Shown piece by piece: positions 17,377-26,842 of a stretch of DNA of 53,881 nt. Within the stretch, counting starts at the first letter, position 1. Every line of letters starts with the position of its first letter. Location: NCBI GenBank assembly GCA_041402045.1, contig JAWKSZ010000060.1, positions 1 through 53,881 of the forward strand, in the 5' to 3' direction. The translations under genes and the position numbers were made by a program. Origin of the DNA: JAGQRJ01 sp041402045. GTDB lineage: Bacteria; Planctomycetota; J058. A model generated the notes under the pieces. The model was given only the letters and a program-made list of their open reading frames with translations. It ran no database searches and was not told the origin of the DNA.

Positions 17377-17951
17377 GCGCCCTTCCCCTGCGGACGCGGC
17401 CCGACGTCCGCGGGCGGGGGTAAACCCCGCCCCTACCCCTGTGTCGGCACCTGTGCGGGATTCCCCTGGGTACCCGCGCAGGATTTCCCTGCGGGGGTAC
17501 CGCGCAGGATTCCCTGTGTCGGCACCCGCGCGGGATTCCCCTGTGGGGCACCCGCGCGGAATTCCCAGTGTCGGCACCTGTGCGGGATTCCCCTGGGTGG
17601 GCACCCGCGTGGGATTCCCCTGGGTAGGCACCCGCGCGGGATTCCCCTGTGGGGGCACCCGCGCGGGATTCCCAGTGTCGGCACCTGTGCGGGATTCCCA
17701 GTGTCGGCACCTGTGCGGGATTCCCCTGTGGGGGCACCCGCGCGGGATTCCCCTGGGTGGGCACCCGCGTGGGATTTCCCAGGGTCGGGTCGCGCGCGGG
17801 ATTCCCCTGGGTGGGGTCGCGCGCGGGATTCCCCTGGGTGGGCACCCGCGCCTGGCCACGTAGGGTCGGATTCCCGCATGCCTCCCCCAACAGGGGTAGG
17901 GGCGGGGTTTACCCCCGCCCGCGGGTGCCGGGCCGTTTCCGCAGAGGAGGG
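17377..17951. repeat. Minisatellite flanked by inverted family C repeats
   Basis: The 818-nt gap 17269-18086 between divergent oleA and the ketosynthase gene contains no gene. A tandem array of about 15 units of 26-28 bp runs from 17446 to 17850. A typical unit is GGCACCCGCGCGGGATTCCC plus CTGGGTG, with two main variants (CCGCGC or CTGTGC; CCCTGTGGGG or CCAGTGTC). It is bracketed by family C copies in opposite orientation, at 17377-17445 and 17889-17951. The unit matches the tail of the single family C copies at 12111-12250 and 44847-44990, so the array probably grew from one such tail. The region 17952-18086 holds no recognisable motif. Confidence 0.88.
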
Positions 17952-18086
17952 ACACCGCAGAGGGCCCACGGGCGGTCCGGCCACGAAGAACCTGCGACTT
18001 ACGGCGGCGAATCGTCGGCGGAAGTTCGGTCTGGCGCTCGCGGCAAGGCGCTGGGCATGCAATACTTCCCGCCCTTAGAGCCTGAG

Positions 18087-19328
18087 ATGACTGACCCCAG
18101 CCAGCGGATCGTGATCACCGGGATCGGCTTGACCGCTCCCAACGGGAACTCCCTCGTGGAGTACCGCCAGGCCCTCCTCGAGGGTCGGAGCGGAGTCCGC
18201 GACTACGAGATCCGCTACGTGGGCAAGACCCACGCCGGCGTGTGCACCTTCGACCCCCTGCGCTACCAGAAGCGCAAGGCGCTGCGCACGGGCACCCGCG
18301 CCGGCTCGATCGCGATCTACTGCTCGCAGGAGGCGATCAAGGACGCGGGGATCGACCTCGACGCGATCGATCGCAGCCGGGTCGGCGTGTATCTGGGGAT
18401 CACCGAGCACGGCAACGTCGAGACCGAGAACGAGGTCCACGACCTGGCCAAGTTCGACAACGACGTGAAGTACTGGTCGCACCACCACAACCCGCGCACC
18501 GTGGCCAACAACCCGGCGGGCGAGGTGACGATCAACCTCCAGATCCCGGGCCCGCACTACACGATCGGCGCCGCCTGCGCCGCGGGGAACGCGGGGCTGA
18601 TCCAGGGTCTGCAAATGCTCCGCCTGGGCGAGGTCGACGTGGCCCTCGCCGGGGGGATCTCCGAGGCGATCCACACCTTCGGGATCTTCGCCAGCTTCAA
18701 GGCCCAGGGGGCGCTGGCCGAGCACAGCGACGCCGCCAAGGCCAGCCGGCCCTTCGACCAGGCCCGCAACGGGATCGTGGTCTCCGAGGGCGGCGCGGTC
18801 TACGTGCTCGAGACCCTCGAGCGCGCGCTGGGCCGCGGGGCCCAGATCCTGGGCGAGATCGTGGGCTACCACATAAACAGCGACGCCACCGACGCGGTGC
18901 TCCCCAACCCGGAGCGCCAGCAGCAGTGCATGCGGGCCGCGCTGAAGAAGGCCGGGCTCGCGCCCACCGACGTGGACGTGATCAACACCCACGCCACCGC
19001 CACCCCGCGCGGCGACGCGCAGGAGTGCGCCGCGCTGCGCGAGCTGCTGGGCGACGCCGAGGGCGTCTACGTCAACAACACCAAGAGCTACATTGGGCAC
19101 GCCATGGGCGCCGCGGGGGCGCTCGAGCTGGCGGGGAACCTCCCCAGCTTCACGGACGGCGTGGTCCACCCCACGATCAACGTCGACGACCTCGACCCAG
19201 AGTGCGCGCTCCCGCAGTTGGTGCTCAACGAGCCGCGCGAGGTCGGCACGGTCGACGTGATCCTCAACAACAGCTTCGGCATGCTCGGCATCAACAGCGT
19301 CGTCGTCGTGCGCCGCTACGTCGGATAA
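18087..19328 (+). CDS. Beta-ketoacyl-ACP synthase (FabF/KAS II-like)
   Basis: A 413-residue condensing enzyme that would extend an acyl chain on ACP by decarboxylative Claisen condensation with malonyl-ACP. The Cys-His-His triad is clear: Cys164 (IGAACAAGNAG), His302 (NTHATATPRGD) and His338 (YIGHAMGAAG). The ATG at 18087 begins just before IVITGIGLTAPNG; the long open frame upstream is minisatellite. It is followed 12 nt later by its own ACP and, further on, by dehydratase, reductase and desaturase-like genes. This set suggests a dedicated pathway rather than housekeeping FabF. Some residues around the acyl pocket (YWSHHHNPRTVANNPAG) look unusual for FabF and may set substrate choice. Confidence 0.92.
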   Translation: MTDPSQRIVITGIGLTAPNGNSLVEYRQALLEGRSGVRDYEIRYVGKTHAGVCTFDPLRYQKRKALRTGTRAGSIAIYCSQEAIKDAGIDLDAIDRSRVGVYLGITEHGNVETENEVHDLAKFDNDVKYWSHHHNPRTVANNPAGEVTINLQIPGPHYTIGAACAAGNAGLIQGLQMLRLGEVDVALAGGISEAIHTFGIFASFKAQGALAEHSDAAKASRPFDQARNGIVVSEGGAVYVLETLERALGRGAQILGEIVGYHINSDATDAVLPNPERQQQCMRAALKKAGLAPTDVDVINTHATATPRGDAQECAALRELLGDAEGVYVNNTKSYIGHAMGAAGALELAGNLPSFTDGVVHPTINVDDLDPECALPQLVLNEPREVGTVDVILNNSFGMLGINSVVVVRRYVG

Positions 19329-19340
19329 GTCAGGGACCCC

Positions 19341-19592
19341 ATGCAAGTCACCGAAATCAAGCCCGTGATCCTGGACATCATCGCGGACATTGCCCCGGAC
19401 GAGGACCTCAGCGACGTCAAGCCCGACGTGCGCCTGCGCGACCAGCTCGACCTCGACTCCATGGACTTCCTGGACATCGTCATGGAGCTCCGCAAGCGCT
19501 ACGGCGTCGAGGTCCCCGAGGCCGACTACCCGCAGCTCGCGACCCTCGATAGCTGCGAGGCCTACCTCGCCCCGCTGCTCGCCGACAAGTAG
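19341..19592 (+). CDS. Acyl carrier protein
   Basis: An 83-residue acidic helical carrier protein. The phosphopantetheine attachment motif is QLDLDSMDFLDIV with Ser40. The preceding region (IAPDEDLSDVKPDVRLRDQL) and the closing helix (YPQLATLDSCEAYLAPLL) match ACP helices I and III. It starts 12 nt after the ketosynthase gene, so they are probably co-transcribed. Motif DSM rather than DSL, together with the placement, argues for a pathway-specific ACP. Confidence 0.93.
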   Translation: MQVTEIKPVILDIIADIAPDEDLSDVKPDVRLRDQLDLDSMDFLDIVMELRKRYGVEVPEADYPQLATLDSCEAYLAPLLADK

Positions 19593-19610
19593 CGCCCCCC
19601 GGCCGGCGTC

Positions 19611-20174
19611 GTGAGCAGCGAGCCCGACGCCCTGCCGCCCTTCGATCCCTACGCGGTCTCTCCCGCCGGGCGCTCCCAGCCGCCGCCGGCCCACGCCGGG
19701 AGCGTGCTCCTGCGCCGTCGCCACGGCCCCGACGAGGCCGCGGTGCGCGCGGTCGGCTGGGCGCTCTGCGCCCTGGGGCTCGCGCTCTGCGCCAGCGCCG
19801 GGCTCGACGCGGCCCGTGAGCGCGGCACCCCGGCCCTGCTCCTCCTGAGCGCGATCGTCCTCGGCGCGGGCTTCGTGCGCGCGGGCCTCGGCCTGCGGGC
19901 CCTCGAGCCCCTGGCGCGCAGGGAGGGGATCGTGGCCAGCGCGCTGTGCCTGCTCGCCCTGCCCGTGGGGCCGATCCTCGGGCTCTACGCCCTGTCCACC
20001 CTGCTCGGGCGCGACGGGGCGCTCCTGTTCTCCCCGGACTACGCCGCCGCGATCGCCGCGACCCCGGAGGAGCGGCCGCGGCTGCGGCCGCGCGCCGCCC
20101 TCGCGATCTGGGGGCCCTGCGCGTGCCTGCTCGCCTGCGTCGGGCTCTACAGCGCGCTCATGGAGCTCGCGTGA
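19611..20174 (+). CDS. Small membrane protein, NPYxxP-like family, paralogue 1
   Basis: 187 residues, GTG start. The N-terminus has FDPYAVSPAG, a variant of the NPYxAPxA-type motif found at the start of many small bacterial membrane proteins. Four hydrophobic helices follow (about 45-62, 75-92, 107-130, 160-180). Before the last helix is FSPDYAAAIAATPEERPR, a motif repeated in the next three genes. Function is unknown. It ends with a GTGA overlap onto paralogue 2. Confidence 0.75.
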   Translation: MSSEPDALPPFDPYAVSPAGRSQPPPAHAGSVLLRRRHGPDEAAVRAVGWALCALGLALCASAGLDAARERGTPALLLLSAIVLGAGFVRAGLGLRALEPLARREGIVASALCLLALPVGPILGLYALSTLLGRDGALLFSPDYAAAIAATPEERPRLRPRAALAIWGPCACLLACVGLYSALMELA

Positions 20175-20767
20175 CCCCGGACGAGCCCCCGCAAGACCCC
20201 TACGGCGTCCCCGAGGCCGAGCTCGACACCGGGGACGGCGGCCCGAGCTTCCGCGAGCAGCCCGCGCGCAAGGTCCGCCGACGCTACGGCGAGCAAGAGG
20301 CCACGGTGCGATCGCTGGGCGCCGCCTTCATGGCGCTGAGCCTGGCGCTGTTCTTCTACGGCGGGGTGAGCCTGCTCACCGCCCAGCGCTTCGCCAAGGG
20401 GCCGGACCGCACCCCCGCGCTGATCGTGACCGCGGGGGTGATCGGGCTCTCGCTGCTCGTGGGCTTCAGCGGGCTGGGGCTGAGCCTGCTCAAACCGGCC
20501 GGCCGCGTGGGCGCCGTGCTCGCCGGCGCGCTCCTGCTCCTGCTCTGCCCCTGCGGGACCTGGCTCGGGATCTTCGCCCTGATCCTCCTGTTCTCCCAGA
20601 GCACGAGCGCCGTGCTCAGCGACGACTACCGCGCCGTGGTCGCGGCGACCCCCCGCGAGCGCCCGCGGCCCAGCGCCGGGACGCGCTTCGTGATCTGGAT
20701 CCCCGCGGTGTTCATGATCTTCACCTTCGTGCTCAGCGCGCTGCGCTTCTCGCGCCTGGGGAGCTGA
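20171..20767 (+). CDS. Small membrane protein, NPYxxP-like family, paralogue 2
   Basis: 198 residues, starting at a GTG overlapping the previous stop (GTGA), so translationally coupled. It opens with QDPYGVPEAEL, followed by a basic stretch (RKVRRRYGEQEATVRSLG). Four hydrophobic segments follow, with LLCPCGTWLGIFALILLF in the third. The family motif before the last helix is LSDDYRAVVAATPRERPR. No catalytic residues are evident. A scaffold or membrane-anchoring role for the enzymes of the locus is possible but unproven. Confidence 0.75.
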   Translation: MTPDEPPQDPYGVPEAELDTGDGGPSFREQPARKVRRRYGEQEATVRSLGAAFMALSLALFFYGGVSLLTAQRFAKGPDRTPALIVTAGVIGLSLLVGFSGLGLSLLKPAGRVGAVLAGALLLLLCPCGTWLGIFALILLFSQSTSAVLSDDYRAVVAATPRERPRPSAGTRFVIWIPAVFMIFTFVLSALRFSRLGS

Positions 20768-20816
20768 TTGCGCGGACCCCGCCGGCGCGACTACGCTGCC
20801 GGCGCGGAGGACGCCC

Positions 20817-21374
20817 GTGGATCCCGAGGAGAACTTCTACGCCGCCCCTGAGGCGGAGGTCCTGGACGCGCCCAGGGAGGTCGGGAACGCCGAGGCGATC
20901 CGCCGCGAGCACGTGCTCCACGAGTCCTCGATCCGCTCGGTCGGCGCGCTGTTCATGCTGGGAGGGATCATCACCCTGCTCTACGGCGTGTTCGCGGCGG
21001 TCGTGAGCTTCCAGACCAGGAACGGGGCCGAGCAGCTCGTCATGCTCGGCCTGGGCGGCGTGGGGCTGGCGCTCGGGGCGGCCATGGTCGCGATCGGCAA
21101 CGGGCTGCGGGTCCTCTCGCCCAAGGCCAAGATCCCGGGCGTCGTGCTCTCCGCGCTCTCCCTCGTGAACCTGCCCTGCGGGACCGCGGTCGGCGCCTAC
21201 GCGATCTACCTCCTGCTCTCGGCCAAGGGCACGCTGATCTTCTCCGAGGAGTACAAGGACGTGATCGCCGCGACCCCGCACGTCAAGGCGCGCACACCCT
21301 GGTATGCCTGGCTGGCCCTGGCCCTGGTCCTGGGCCTGATCGCGCTGGGGGTGCTCTCCGGCATGCGGCACTGA
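20817..21374 (+). CDS. Small membrane protein, NPYxxP-like family, paralogue 3
   Basis: 185 residues; the GTG start at 20817 has GGAGG 6 nt upstream. The N-terminus ENFYAAPEAEV is the closest of the four to the NPYxAP motif. Then comes a charged segment ending RREHVLHESSIRSVG, four hydrophobic helices and the family motif FSEEYKDVIAATPHVK. Lineage-specific duplication is the simplest origin of the four genes. Confidence 0.75.
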   Translation: MDPEENFYAAPEAEVLDAPREVGNAEAIRREHVLHESSIRSVGALFMLGGIITLLYGVFAAVVSFQTRNGAEQLVMLGLGGVGLALGAAMVAIGNGLRVLSPKAKIPGVVLSALSLVNLPCGTAVGAYAIYLLLSAKGTLIFSEEYKDVIAATPHVKARTPWYAWLALALVLGLIALGVLSGMRH

Positions 21375-21375
21375 G

Positions 21376-21984
21376 GTGGAGGGTGACGCACCCTACCGTC
21401 CGCCCGAGGCCGAGGTCGCGGACGAGGTCCACGCGCCCTCGGAGTCCGAGACGATCCGCCGCCACTACGTCAACGAGGAGTGGGTGGTGCGCGGCACTGG
21501 TTTGGTGTCGAGCATGCTGGCCCTCGGGCTCCTCCGACCGCTCCTCGACGCGCTGCGTGGAGGAGAGCTGCGCTACCTGCCCGGGGAGAGCCCGGCTGCG
21601 GGCTGGGCGCTCGTAGCCCTGCTCGTCGTCACGGCGGTCACGGGCATGGGAGTCCAGGCGCTCGCCCCGGCTGCGTTCTCCGTCGCGCTCGGGCTGTGCC
21701 TGCTCTTTCCCGCCTTCGCCTGGGTCACGGCGCTGCCTCGCCACGCCTTCGGGGTCACGCTCCTGTGCGGGGTCCTGCTCGCGGTCCTCTCCCGGCGCCC
21801 CGCGCGCTACGTGTTCAGCGCGTCCTACGCTCGGATCCGCGCCGAGACGCCCCACGTGCGCGGCGGCCCTCGCGCGATCCTGGGGTCCTCGGCGTGCTCT
21901 TCGCGTTCGCGCTGGTGGGCGGCGCGATCGCGACCTCCTCCGCTGACCCCCGCGGGCCCGCGGCCCAACCACTTGCACGGGTAG
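21376..21984 (+). CDS. Small membrane protein, NPYxxP-like family, paralogue 4 (C-terminus frameshifted)
   Basis: It begins 1 nt after the stop of paralogue 3 with a GTG and has APYRPPEAEV, then ETIRRHYVNEEWVVRGTG, hydrophobic helices and the family motif FSASYARIRAETPHVR. In the frame given, the last helix is lost and replaced by an arginine/serine-rich tail. One frame over, from about 21883, the expected helix appears (GVLGVLFAFALVGGAIATSS). A missing G in the GGGG run near 21881-21884 would explain this. The corrected frame would end at 22043, overlapping the next gene, so a second small error is possible. Confidence 0.65.
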   Translation: MEGDAPYRPPEAEVADEVHAPSESETIRRHYVNEEWVVRGTGLVSSMLALGLLRPLLDALRGGELRYLPGESPAAGWALVALLVVTAVTGMGVQALAPAAFSVALGLCLLFPAFAWVTALPRHAFGVTLLCGVLLAVLSRRPARYVFSASYARIRAETPHVRGGPRAILGSSACSSRSRWWAARSRPPPLTPAGPRPNHLHG

Positions 21985-21994
21985 ACTCGGGCCC

Positions 21995-23413
21995 ATGGGA
22001 TTCGACTACGGACCGCTGGAGCCGCGCTACGACGCGATCGTGATCGGCGCGGGCATGGCCGGGCTCGCCGCGGCGATCCGGCTGGCCATGTTCGACGTCA
22101 AGGTCGTGGTGCTCGAGAAGCATTACATGCCGGGCGGGCTCAACAGCTACTACCACCGCGCCAAGCGCCCGTTCGACGTCGGGCTGCACGCCATGACCAA
22201 CTACGCGCCCAAGGGCGCGCGGGGCATGCCGCTGACCAAGCTCCTGCGGCAGCTGCGGATCCCCCACGACGCGCTCCAGCTCGCCGAGCAGGGCCACAGC
22301 GAGGTGCGCTTCCCCGGGGTGAGCCTGCGCTTCGAGAACGAGTTCGACGTCCTGCGGGGCGAGGTCGCGCGCGCGTTCCCCGCCCAGGCCGATCGCTTCG
22401 ACGGGCTGGTGCGCGCGATCGAGGCCTTCGACAACCTCTCGCTCGACCGCGAGCAGCTCCCGGCGCGGCCGGTCCTGGCCCAGCACCTCTCGGACCCGCT
22501 GCTGATCGACATGCTCCTCTGCCCGCTGATGTACTACGGCTCGGCGGTCGAGGACGACATGGAGTTCGGCCAGTTCGTCACCATGTTCAAGAGCATTTTC
22601 CTCGAGGGCTTCGCTCGCCCCGAGGGCGGCGTGCGGACCCTGACCGACCTGCTCAAGGCGCGCCTGCGCGAGGTCGGGGGCGAGGTGCGCTTCAAGCGCG
22701 GCGTGCGCCGGATCCTCAGCCACGCGGGCCAGACCGCGGGCGTCGAGCTCGAGGACGGGCAGGTGCTCGAGGCCCCGGTCGTGATCAGCACCGCCGGGCA
22801 CCACGAGACCCTGGGACTGTGCGAGGCCTTGCCCACGCCCGACGCCGAGGCGCACCCCGTCGGGCAGCTCACGTTCATGGAGTCGATCCACTGCCTGGAC
22901 GTGGAGCCGGCGTCCTTGGGCCTCGACCAGACGATCGTGTTCTTCAACGACTCCGAGCGCTTCCACTACCGGGTGCCCGAGGACTACGCCGACCTGCGCT
23001 CGGGCGTGATCTGCATGCCCAACAACTACCGGCACCGGGAGCCCCTGGCCGAGGGCCTGGTGCGGATCACGTCGATCGCGAGCTTCGAGCGCTGGGCGAG
23101 CCTCGCGAAGCCCGAGCCCTACGCCGAGGTCAAGGAGCGCTGGCGCGCCGCCCAGGCCGAGGTCGTGGCCGGGCTCCTGGGCGAGTTCCGCGAGCACGTC
23201 GTCTACCACGACACCTTCACCCCCACGACGATCCGGCACTTCACCGGGCACCGAAACGGCGCGGTCTACGGCGCCCCGGTGAAGCTCACCGACGGGCGCA
23301 CCGGCCTCGAGGGCCTGTTCCTCGCGGGCACCGACCAGGGCTTCCTGGGGATCGTGGGCGCCATGCTCTCGGGGATCTCGATCGCCAACGCCCGGGTGCT
23401 CCAGGCGCGCTGA
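21995..23413 (+). CDS. CrtI-like FAD-dependent oxidoreductase (desaturase/isomerase type), 1
   Basis: 472 residues of the phytoene desaturase / amine-oxidase-like flavoprotein superfamily. The dinucleotide-binding motif is AIVIGAGMAGLAAAIRL at about residue 14, followed by VVVLEKHYMPGGLNSYY. Near the C-terminus GLFLAGTDQGFLGIVGAMLSG is the FAD-ribityl motif. Family members desaturate or isomerise polyenes, or saturate double bonds, as carotenoid desaturases and retinol saturase do. No phytoene synthase is present here. Set within a KAS/ACP/FabZ/FabI locus, its substrate is more likely an acyl chain than a carotenoid, which is inference. A second, diverged copy follows at 24936. Confidence 0.86.
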   Translation: MGFDYGPLEPRYDAIVIGAGMAGLAAAIRLAMFDVKVVVLEKHYMPGGLNSYYHRAKRPFDVGLHAMTNYAPKGARGMPLTKLLRQLRIPHDALQLAEQGHSEVRFPGVSLRFENEFDVLRGEVARAFPAQADRFDGLVRAIEAFDNLSLDREQLPARPVLAQHLSDPLLIDMLLCPLMYYGSAVEDDMEFGQFVTMFKSIFLEGFARPEGGVRTLTDLLKARLREVGGEVRFKRGVRRILSHAGQTAGVELEDGQVLEAPVVISTAGHHETLGLCEALPTPDAEAHPVGQLTFMESIHCLDVEPASLGLDQTIVFFNDSERFHYRVPEDYADLRSGVICMPNNYRHREPLAEGLVRITSIASFERWASLAKPEPYAEVKERWRAAQAEVVAGLLGEFREHVVYHDTFTPTTIRHFTGHRNGAVYGAPVKLTDGRTGLEGLFLAGTDQGFLGIVGAMLSGISIANARVLQAR

Positions 23414-23469
23414 GGAGTTTTTGGCGTGACGTTCGCGGCTCGCGAGCGACTACACGGCGTGGAGGTCCC

Positions 23470-24813
23470 ATGCAGCTCGCCCGCCTCGTCCCCTGCGTCG
23501 CCCTCGTGCTCGGCGGCCTCGCCCACGCCGCGCCCCCCGGCGACCGCGACTGGGACGCGATCACCGGGCCCAGCCAAGGCGAGCGCCCCGAGCCCTGGCC
23601 CGAGGTCGAGTGGCGCGAGGACCTGGGGAAGGCCCTGCGCGTGGCGAAGGAGGAGGGTCGGCCGCTGTTCGTGACCGTGCGCTGCCTGCCCTGCAAGCAG
23701 TGCGCGGACTTCGACCGCGACGTGCTCGAGGGCGGGCCCGAGCTCGACCCGCTCCTGCGCCAGTTCGTGACCGTGCGCCTGACCGACATGAGCCAGGTCG
23801 ACCGCCGGATCCTGCCCTTCGACGGCTTCCAGGACCTGGACCTGAGCTGGTGGGGCTACCTGCTCTCCCCCGAGGGCCGGCTCTACGGGGTCTACGGCGG
23901 CAAGGATCACACCGGCGACGCCTCGCGGATCAGTGTGCCCGGCCTGGCCGCGACCCTCGAGCGCGTGCTCGCCCACCACTGCGACCCCCGGCGCCCGGCC
24001 TGGGACATAGACGGCGAGGCGCCGAAGCTCCGCGGGCGCGCCGAGACCCCCGAGCGCCTGAAGGGCTTCGCGCGCTGGAAGCGCGAGAGCCCCGACGAGG
24101 TCCGCGCCCAGAGCTGCCTGCACTGCCACCAGGTCTCGGACGTGCTCCGTCAGCCGGCGATCGAGGCCGGGGCCTTCGACAAGCGCAGCGACTTCTTCGT
24201 GTGGCCCTACCCCGAGAACCTGGGGTTGACCCTCGACCGCGACGACGGGCTGCTCGTGCGCGAGGTCGAGGCCGAGAGCCCGGCGGCCCAGGCCGGGCTG
24301 CGCCCGGGGGACGCCCTGGTCGCGGCGGAGGAGCGCAAGCTGTTCAGCCAGACCGACCTGCGCGGGGTCCTCCACCGCCTGGAGGGCGACGCCGTGACCC
24401 TGCGCTGGCGCCGGGAGGGAGCGCTCCAGAGCGCGACCCTCGAGCTCGCCCCGGGCTGGCGCGCGAGCGACCTCGGCTGGCGCAAGTCCGTGGCGGAGGC
24501 CCGGATCGGCGGCGCGGCGGGGATCCCCTGGCCCCTGGCCACGAACCCGGGCGAGCGCCGCGCGCGCGGGCTCCCCGAGGGGGCCATGGCGATCAAGCCC
24601 TGGTGGGGCCCCGCGGCCAAGGAGCGCCCGGCGGTGAAGGCGGGGCTGCGGCCGGGCGAGTGGATCGTCGCCGTCGACGGCGAGTCCCCGGACCTCCACG
24701 GGCGGGCCTTCAACGCCTGGTTCCGCCTGCGCTACGAGCCCAAGCAGCGCTTCACCCTGACCCTGGTCGACCCCCAGGGCGGGCGCCGGGAGCTCGAGCT
24801 CGTGGCGCAGTAG
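23470..24813 (+). CDS. Secreted thioredoxin-like / CxxCH / double-PDZ protein
   Basis: 447 residues with a signal peptide (MQLARLVPCVALVLGGLAHA). Residues about 50-170 resemble a thioredoxin fold with a cysteine cluster RCLPCKQCADFD (Cys72, 75, 78). Next comes a haem-c-like SCLHCHQV motif (CxxCH, residues 216-220). Two PDZ-like domains follow, around 235-310 (GLLVREVEAESPAAQAGLRPG) and 375-447 (ERPAVKAGLRPGEWIVAVDG). I recall a family of similar layout annotated as Trx7/PDZ (seleno)protein; here the site is Cys, with no in-frame TGA. ATG 23470 has GGAGG upstream. It lies between the two CrtI-like genes, so it may be a redox or assembly partner. Confidence 0.78.
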   Translation: MQLARLVPCVALVLGGLAHAAPPGDRDWDAITGPSQGERPEPWPEVEWREDLGKALRVAKEEGRPLFVTVRCLPCKQCADFDRDVLEGGPELDPLLRQFVTVRLTDMSQVDRRILPFDGFQDLDLSWWGYLLSPEGRLYGVYGGKDHTGDASRISVPGLAATLERVLAHHCDPRRPAWDIDGEAPKLRGRAETPERLKGFARWKRESPDEVRAQSCLHCHQVSDVLRQPAIEAGAFDKRSDFFVWPYPENLGLTLDRDDGLLVREVEAESPAAQAGLRPGDALVAAEERKLFSQTDLRGVLHRLEGDAVTLRWRREGALQSATLELAPGWRASDLGWRKSVAEARIGGAAGIPWPLATNPGERRARGLPEGAMAIKPWWGPAAKERPAVKAGLRPGEWIVAVDGESPDLHGRAFNAWFRLRYEPKQRFTLTLVDPQGGRRELELVAQ

Positions 24814-24935
24814 GCGCCGCGGGGCCCGCTCCGCGCTTGGATTCCCGCGGGGGCCATGCTGAAATCCTGGCGTCCAAGAGCCCTCAGGGCAGCCCGTTGG
24901 GGGTGAGCCTGAGGCCTTGGTAAGGGACTTCGCGC

Positions 24936-26392
<1,457 letters not shown>

Positions 26393-26396
<4 letters not shown>

Positions 26397-26839
26397 GCCG
26401 CGAGCAGGTCCTGGCGGCGATCCCCCACCGCCCGCCTTTCCTCTGGGTCGACGAGGTCCTGAACCTCGACGCCGAGGCCAAGACGATCCACTGCCGCAAG
26501 TTCGTGGACCCGGACACGGCCTGCTTCGCCGGGCACTACCCGGACTTCCCGCTCCTGCCCGGCGTGCTCGTGTGCGAGGCGATCTACCAGACCGGCGCGG
26601 TGCTCCTGGCCACGGTGGCGAAGGACCAGCTCCAGGACGGGCTGATCCCGGTGCTCACCCGCGGGCGCGACAGCCGCTTCCGGCGCATGGTCCGCCCCGG
26701 CGAGACCCTGGACCTCGAGGTCCAGGTCGAGGACGGCGTGGGCACCGTGTTCCAGCTCAAGGGCACGGCCAAGGTCGGCGACGAGCTCGCGGTGAAGTGC
26801 AGCTTCTCGGTGGCCCTCGTGCCCCGGCCCCAGGAGTAA
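26393..26839 (+). CDS. 3-hydroxyacyl-ACP dehydratase, FabZ-like
   Basis: 148-residue hotdog-fold enzyme that would dehydrate 3-hydroxyacyl-ACP to the trans-2-enoyl-ACP. The active-site helix reads CFAGHYPDFPLLPGVLVCEA with His48 and Glu62, as in FabZ. It begins IPHRPPFLWVDEVL, close to the usual FabZ N-terminus. GTG start in a GTGA overlap with the oxidoreductase gene; the FabI-like gene follows 3 nt after its stop. Tight coupling points to one pathway. Confidence 0.92.
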
Positions 26840-26842
26840 CCC

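Noticed and set aside
17446..17850. A CRISPR array, because of regular short repeats.
   Set aside because: Units are directly adjacent with no unique spacers, vary internally, and no cas genes are present. It is a minisatellite.
15293..17890. An 865-codon open frame joining OleB to a long PTQGNPARVP-like repeat protein.
   Set aside because: The upstream part is the minisatellite read in one of several stop-free frames and covers all of oleA antisense-free space. OleB has a proper GTG start at 16210 overlapping the oleA stop.
17649..18086. An N-terminal extension of the ketosynthase through the repeat array.
   Set aside because: The repeat is non-coding in character and the ATG at 18087 sits exactly before the conserved ketosynthase start.
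23700..23720. A selenocysteine site in the CLPCKQC cluster.
   Set aside because: All codons there are cysteine or normal sense codons; no in-frame TGA is found in the gene.
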